30,000 bases of DNA, from positions 85,073,122 to 85,103,121 of the forward strand of contig CM060318.1 of NCBI GenBank assembly GCA_030674155.1, read 5' to 3'. Positions 27,856 through 30,000 of the stretch are shown here, piece by piece. This stretch comes from Stramonita haemastoma (Eukaryota > Mollusca > Gastropoda > Neogastropoda > Muricidae). The notes under the pieces are model-generated. The model did no database searches, was not told where the DNA came from, and was given only the letters and a program-made list of their open reading frames with translations. Position numbers and translations under genes: made by a program. Numbering within the stretch: position 1 is the first letter of the stretch; the number at the start of each line of letters is the position of its first letter.

Positions 27856-28787
27856 ACAGGGTTCGCGCTAGGATTTTTTAAAACCGGTACTGCGAGTTGC
27901 CATTTCAGAGATATCTTGACCAACTCCCCCAAAATCGGTCCCCAGAAAATAAAATCCGGTACACACTGTGAACAAAACGAAACTAATCAGTGAGGGGTGG
28001 GGGAGGGGGTGATTGTTGGGCAGCAAAACTAAATCTAAATTGAACGCGAATCTCTCAGACTTTGACTGCCGTGCTGCTGCCACTCGCTTCTTGGGCATGA
28101 AGCCACGAAGGAAATAGGATTTTTTTCTAGCGCCTGTGCCACTGTCCGTGTCAGTCTGTTGTTTTGCATGGCATCATTCGTGTGACTTATATTCTTCTTT
28201 CTTGTTTCTATGCTTAGCGCTCATCTAGATCTTTGTTCAATTTAGATTGGTTTTCGACTCTTCTCCTGAAAGCAACGCGCAAATTCATAGTCATAGACCC
28301 TCGCTTTTGTAAGAGCAGGCCGTCTGGTGCCGTGGGAACGGATTACATTTACAAAACTGCATACACAGGGGACTGGATGTGAAAACGCACAGAGTGCTTG
28401 TTCCATTATCCACATATGAAAGATTAAAAGAATACAGATTAAATAAATCTAGGCCATTTACTCGATGTGAATGGAAGTCGCTGTCATGCCGAGAAGAGCG
28501 CGAAGCTCTATCTTTCACAGTAAAGCTTGCTGTCTGCGGCTAGGCTAATAATGAGGCTGGCGCAAAGATGTTCGTCGGAAGGGGTGGGAAGGGTAGTGCG
28601 ATAAGCGCAGTACAGCCCATGACAGACTGTCAGAAAACGTCACTTCAACTTTTTTTTTTTTGAGAACGGAAATCTAATCGGATACAGAACACAACAGAAC
28701 CGTACGCGTACTGGCTGCTTCGAAAATTTCGGTATTCCCTGTTACAATCGTAAAATACCGACAATTACCGTTTATCGCGAACCCTGT
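27856..28787. mobile_element. Non-autonomous hAT-like DNA transposon
   Basis: Bounded by a perfect 12-bp inverted repeat ACAGGGTTCGCG (27856-27867) and CGCGAACCCTGT (28776-28787). CAGGGTT-type ends are typical of hAT elements. No transposase frame of credible length. Flanks share TGATA, and ACTGTGATA at 28791-28799 resembles ACTCTGATA before the left end, so an 8-9 bp target duplication is possible but not exact. Length about 930 bp including a nested SINE. Confidence 0.72.
28288..28446 (+). mobile_element. SINE 3' part nested in the hAT-like element
   Basis: CGCTTTTGTAAGAGCAGGCC, AAAACTGCATACACAGGGGA, GCACAGAGTGCTTGTTCC and ATTATCCACATATGAAAG match the body and 3' end of the SINE at 18981-19345. 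Ends in AATAAATC. Confidence 0.8.
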
Positions 28788-28985
28788 GATACTGTGATAG
28801 GGAAACACAGTTGCATGCAGGAAAAAGAAAAAAAAAAAGGTAGGCGCTGCACTTGTGGCGACGCACTCTCCCGGGTGAGCAGCCCGAATTTCACGCAGAG
28901 AAATCTGCTGTGACATAAAGTGGTACAAATACATGACTGGATGTAAAAAAAAGCACACAAGTGCTTATTCCATAATCCATTATGG

Positions 28986-29921
28986 CATTATCTTGATATA
29001 AACATTTTAAAAAGTTTGATTGGCAGTTCTATAATAAATCAACGACAGGTTGTTTGGAGGCATATCACAGATTGCCGAGATTGGCCATGATAAAAAGTAA
29101 AAAACTGCATTTCACAACTTTGCTCTAGGCTTAGCCTAGCTACAAAGTACAAAACAAGAATACACTAAAAACAGTCACTGACAGTGACACTACACTTACA
29201 CTACAGGTGACAAGCTTATTCACTATTCACTTTTAGTTTGTCTTTTTATTGTCTTCAAGAACCCCAGACATAAACATGTTACCTATCAAAGAATGATTTT
29301 ATAAACTAAAAAGATTGAAATGGGTGGAAAGTTTAAAAGGCCTAATTAAAATATGTGACACTCCCCTCCTCCAATCACTTTTCTGGTGTTCCAGTTTCCC
29401 AGAGAATACACTGCGGAGTGTTGGTGACATGTATAGCTCTACAGACTGGCCCAATCAAAGGATATATTTAACTATAGAGGCTTCATAGAGTAACTGATAC
29501 TGATAGAGCTAGACCTATCAGTATATTTATGATCAAACTTAGCTTCGATTCTTTTCCAGCATTATAATTTTCAAGTTATAACAAAATACTAAAATAGCAA
29601 AGCATTATGAGCCAATTTTCATAAAACACAATAGGTCCAGGTGATTGACTAAACGTAAATTTACTAATTTTCCCATTTTTGGTAGTATTTTCAGTACACG
29701 AGGCAGTAAGTCTAAAACGCTCTCATTGGCCTAGTCAACAAAGCGCGTGCCGCCATGACAGTGCTCCCAATATGATAATGTTCACATTTTGCCGCGCTAT
29801 ACACAATAAACAATCACATTACTTGTGTTCAAAAGGTAGAATAAATGTACTGTTGAGTTAAAACATATTTAAACGTACGATTCACGAAAATAAGATTAAT
29901 CCCCTCTACTTCAGTACTTAC
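28986..29921 (-). other. Distal part of the H3.3 5' intron, nothing further recognised
   Basis: A/T-rich, no repeat family or coding frame recognised. A CATTGGCC and a GCGCGTGCCGCCATGAC patch at 29727-29760 could be promoter-like, but there is no gene evidence. Confidence 0.4.
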
Positions 29922-30000
29922 TTTTCGTGTAAACAGTCGCACTCTTGGTTTTCCAATCACCACTTTGTCCGCGCTGTGCAATAATCTCTATTTTTACGTT
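29922..30000 (-). other. H3-3: Likely non-coding first exon of H3.3
   Basis: On the minus strand ACGAAAA|gtaagt is a strong donor about 2.6 kb upstream of the acceptor next to the ATG. GTGATTGG (a CCAAT box in reverse) lies near 29958, so part of this stretch may be promoter rather than exon. The start of transcription is not determined. Confidence 0.4.

Larger units (their letters stand above)
27640..28985 (+). mobile_element. SINE with conserved domain, split by a hAT-like insertion
   Basis: The left part 27640-27855 has TCTTTCGGATGATACAAACT, CGTAAAAGAACCCACAGCAA and GGCAAAATTCTGTAGAAAAA. The right part 28788-28985 resumes with GCAGGAAAAAG, GGCGACGCACTCTCCCGGGT, GCAGCCCGAATTTCACGCAG and the 3' end ACTGGATGTAAAAAAAAGCA. 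The order equals that of the minus-strand copy at 21597-22110. The two halves are 932 bp apart. Confidence 0.82.

Noticed and set aside
27868..28098. Basic ORF starting MPKKRVAAARQSKSERF
   Set aside because: It lies wholly inside the hAT-like element, runs into its terminal region and shows no transposase motif.

Overview
This is animal nuclear DNA, most probably from a gastropod mollusc. The signs are GT-AG introns in conserved genes, AATAAA poly(A) signals, histone H3.3 identical to vertebrate H3.3 as far as I can compare from memory, very long dinucleotide microsatellites, and several families of tRNA-derived SINEs of a gastropod type. There are no bacterial operons, CRISPR arrays or phage genes. 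Most long open frames are low-complexity readings of (CA)n, (GA)n or (TTTA)n and are not genes.

Three genes are supported. (1) Positions 322-15849, minus strand: DNA topoisomerase III alpha (TOP3A), 18 coding exons in the window. It covers the mitochondrial presequence, the Toprim domain, the catalytic tyrosine and most of the type IA core. The 3' end of the gene, with the rest of the core and the usual C-terminal zinc-binding region, lies beyond the left edge. (2) Positions 17119-20232, plus strand: a two-exon gene for a small mitochondrial membrane protein of the CCSMST1/UQCC4 (C16orf91) family, a complex III assembly factor. It is divergent from TOP3A across about 1.3 kb. (3) Positions 25132-27299, minus strand: the replacement histone H3.3, with two coding exons and a likely non-coding first exon at the right edge.

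Layout: 0.3-15.9 kb is TOP3A with repeat-rich introns. These hold CA/GT, AT, CT and GA tracts, a foldback hairpin element, SINE tails, and a LINE 3' fragment in intron 1. 15.9-17.1 kb is the divergent promoter region, with a YY1-like element and an unidentified minus-strand ORF. 17.1-20.7 kb is UQCC4, whose single intron is mostly SINE debris. 20.7-24.8 kb is intergenic with SINEs and an unidentified two-copy repeat. 24.8-30 kb is H3.3; its 5' intron contains a three-layer nest, a SINE inside a hAT-like element inside another SINE.

The points most worth checking are: reading-frame breaks in otherwise intact TOP3A (exon 8/9 junction and exon 15); a frame-neutral 54-nt candidate cassette exon inside its Toprim domain; two in-frame starts that predict mitochondrial and nuclear TOP3A; UG-repeat tracts touching TOP3A splice sites; the foldback element; and the nested transposon. 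I see no clear sign of a wholly new multi-gene system.
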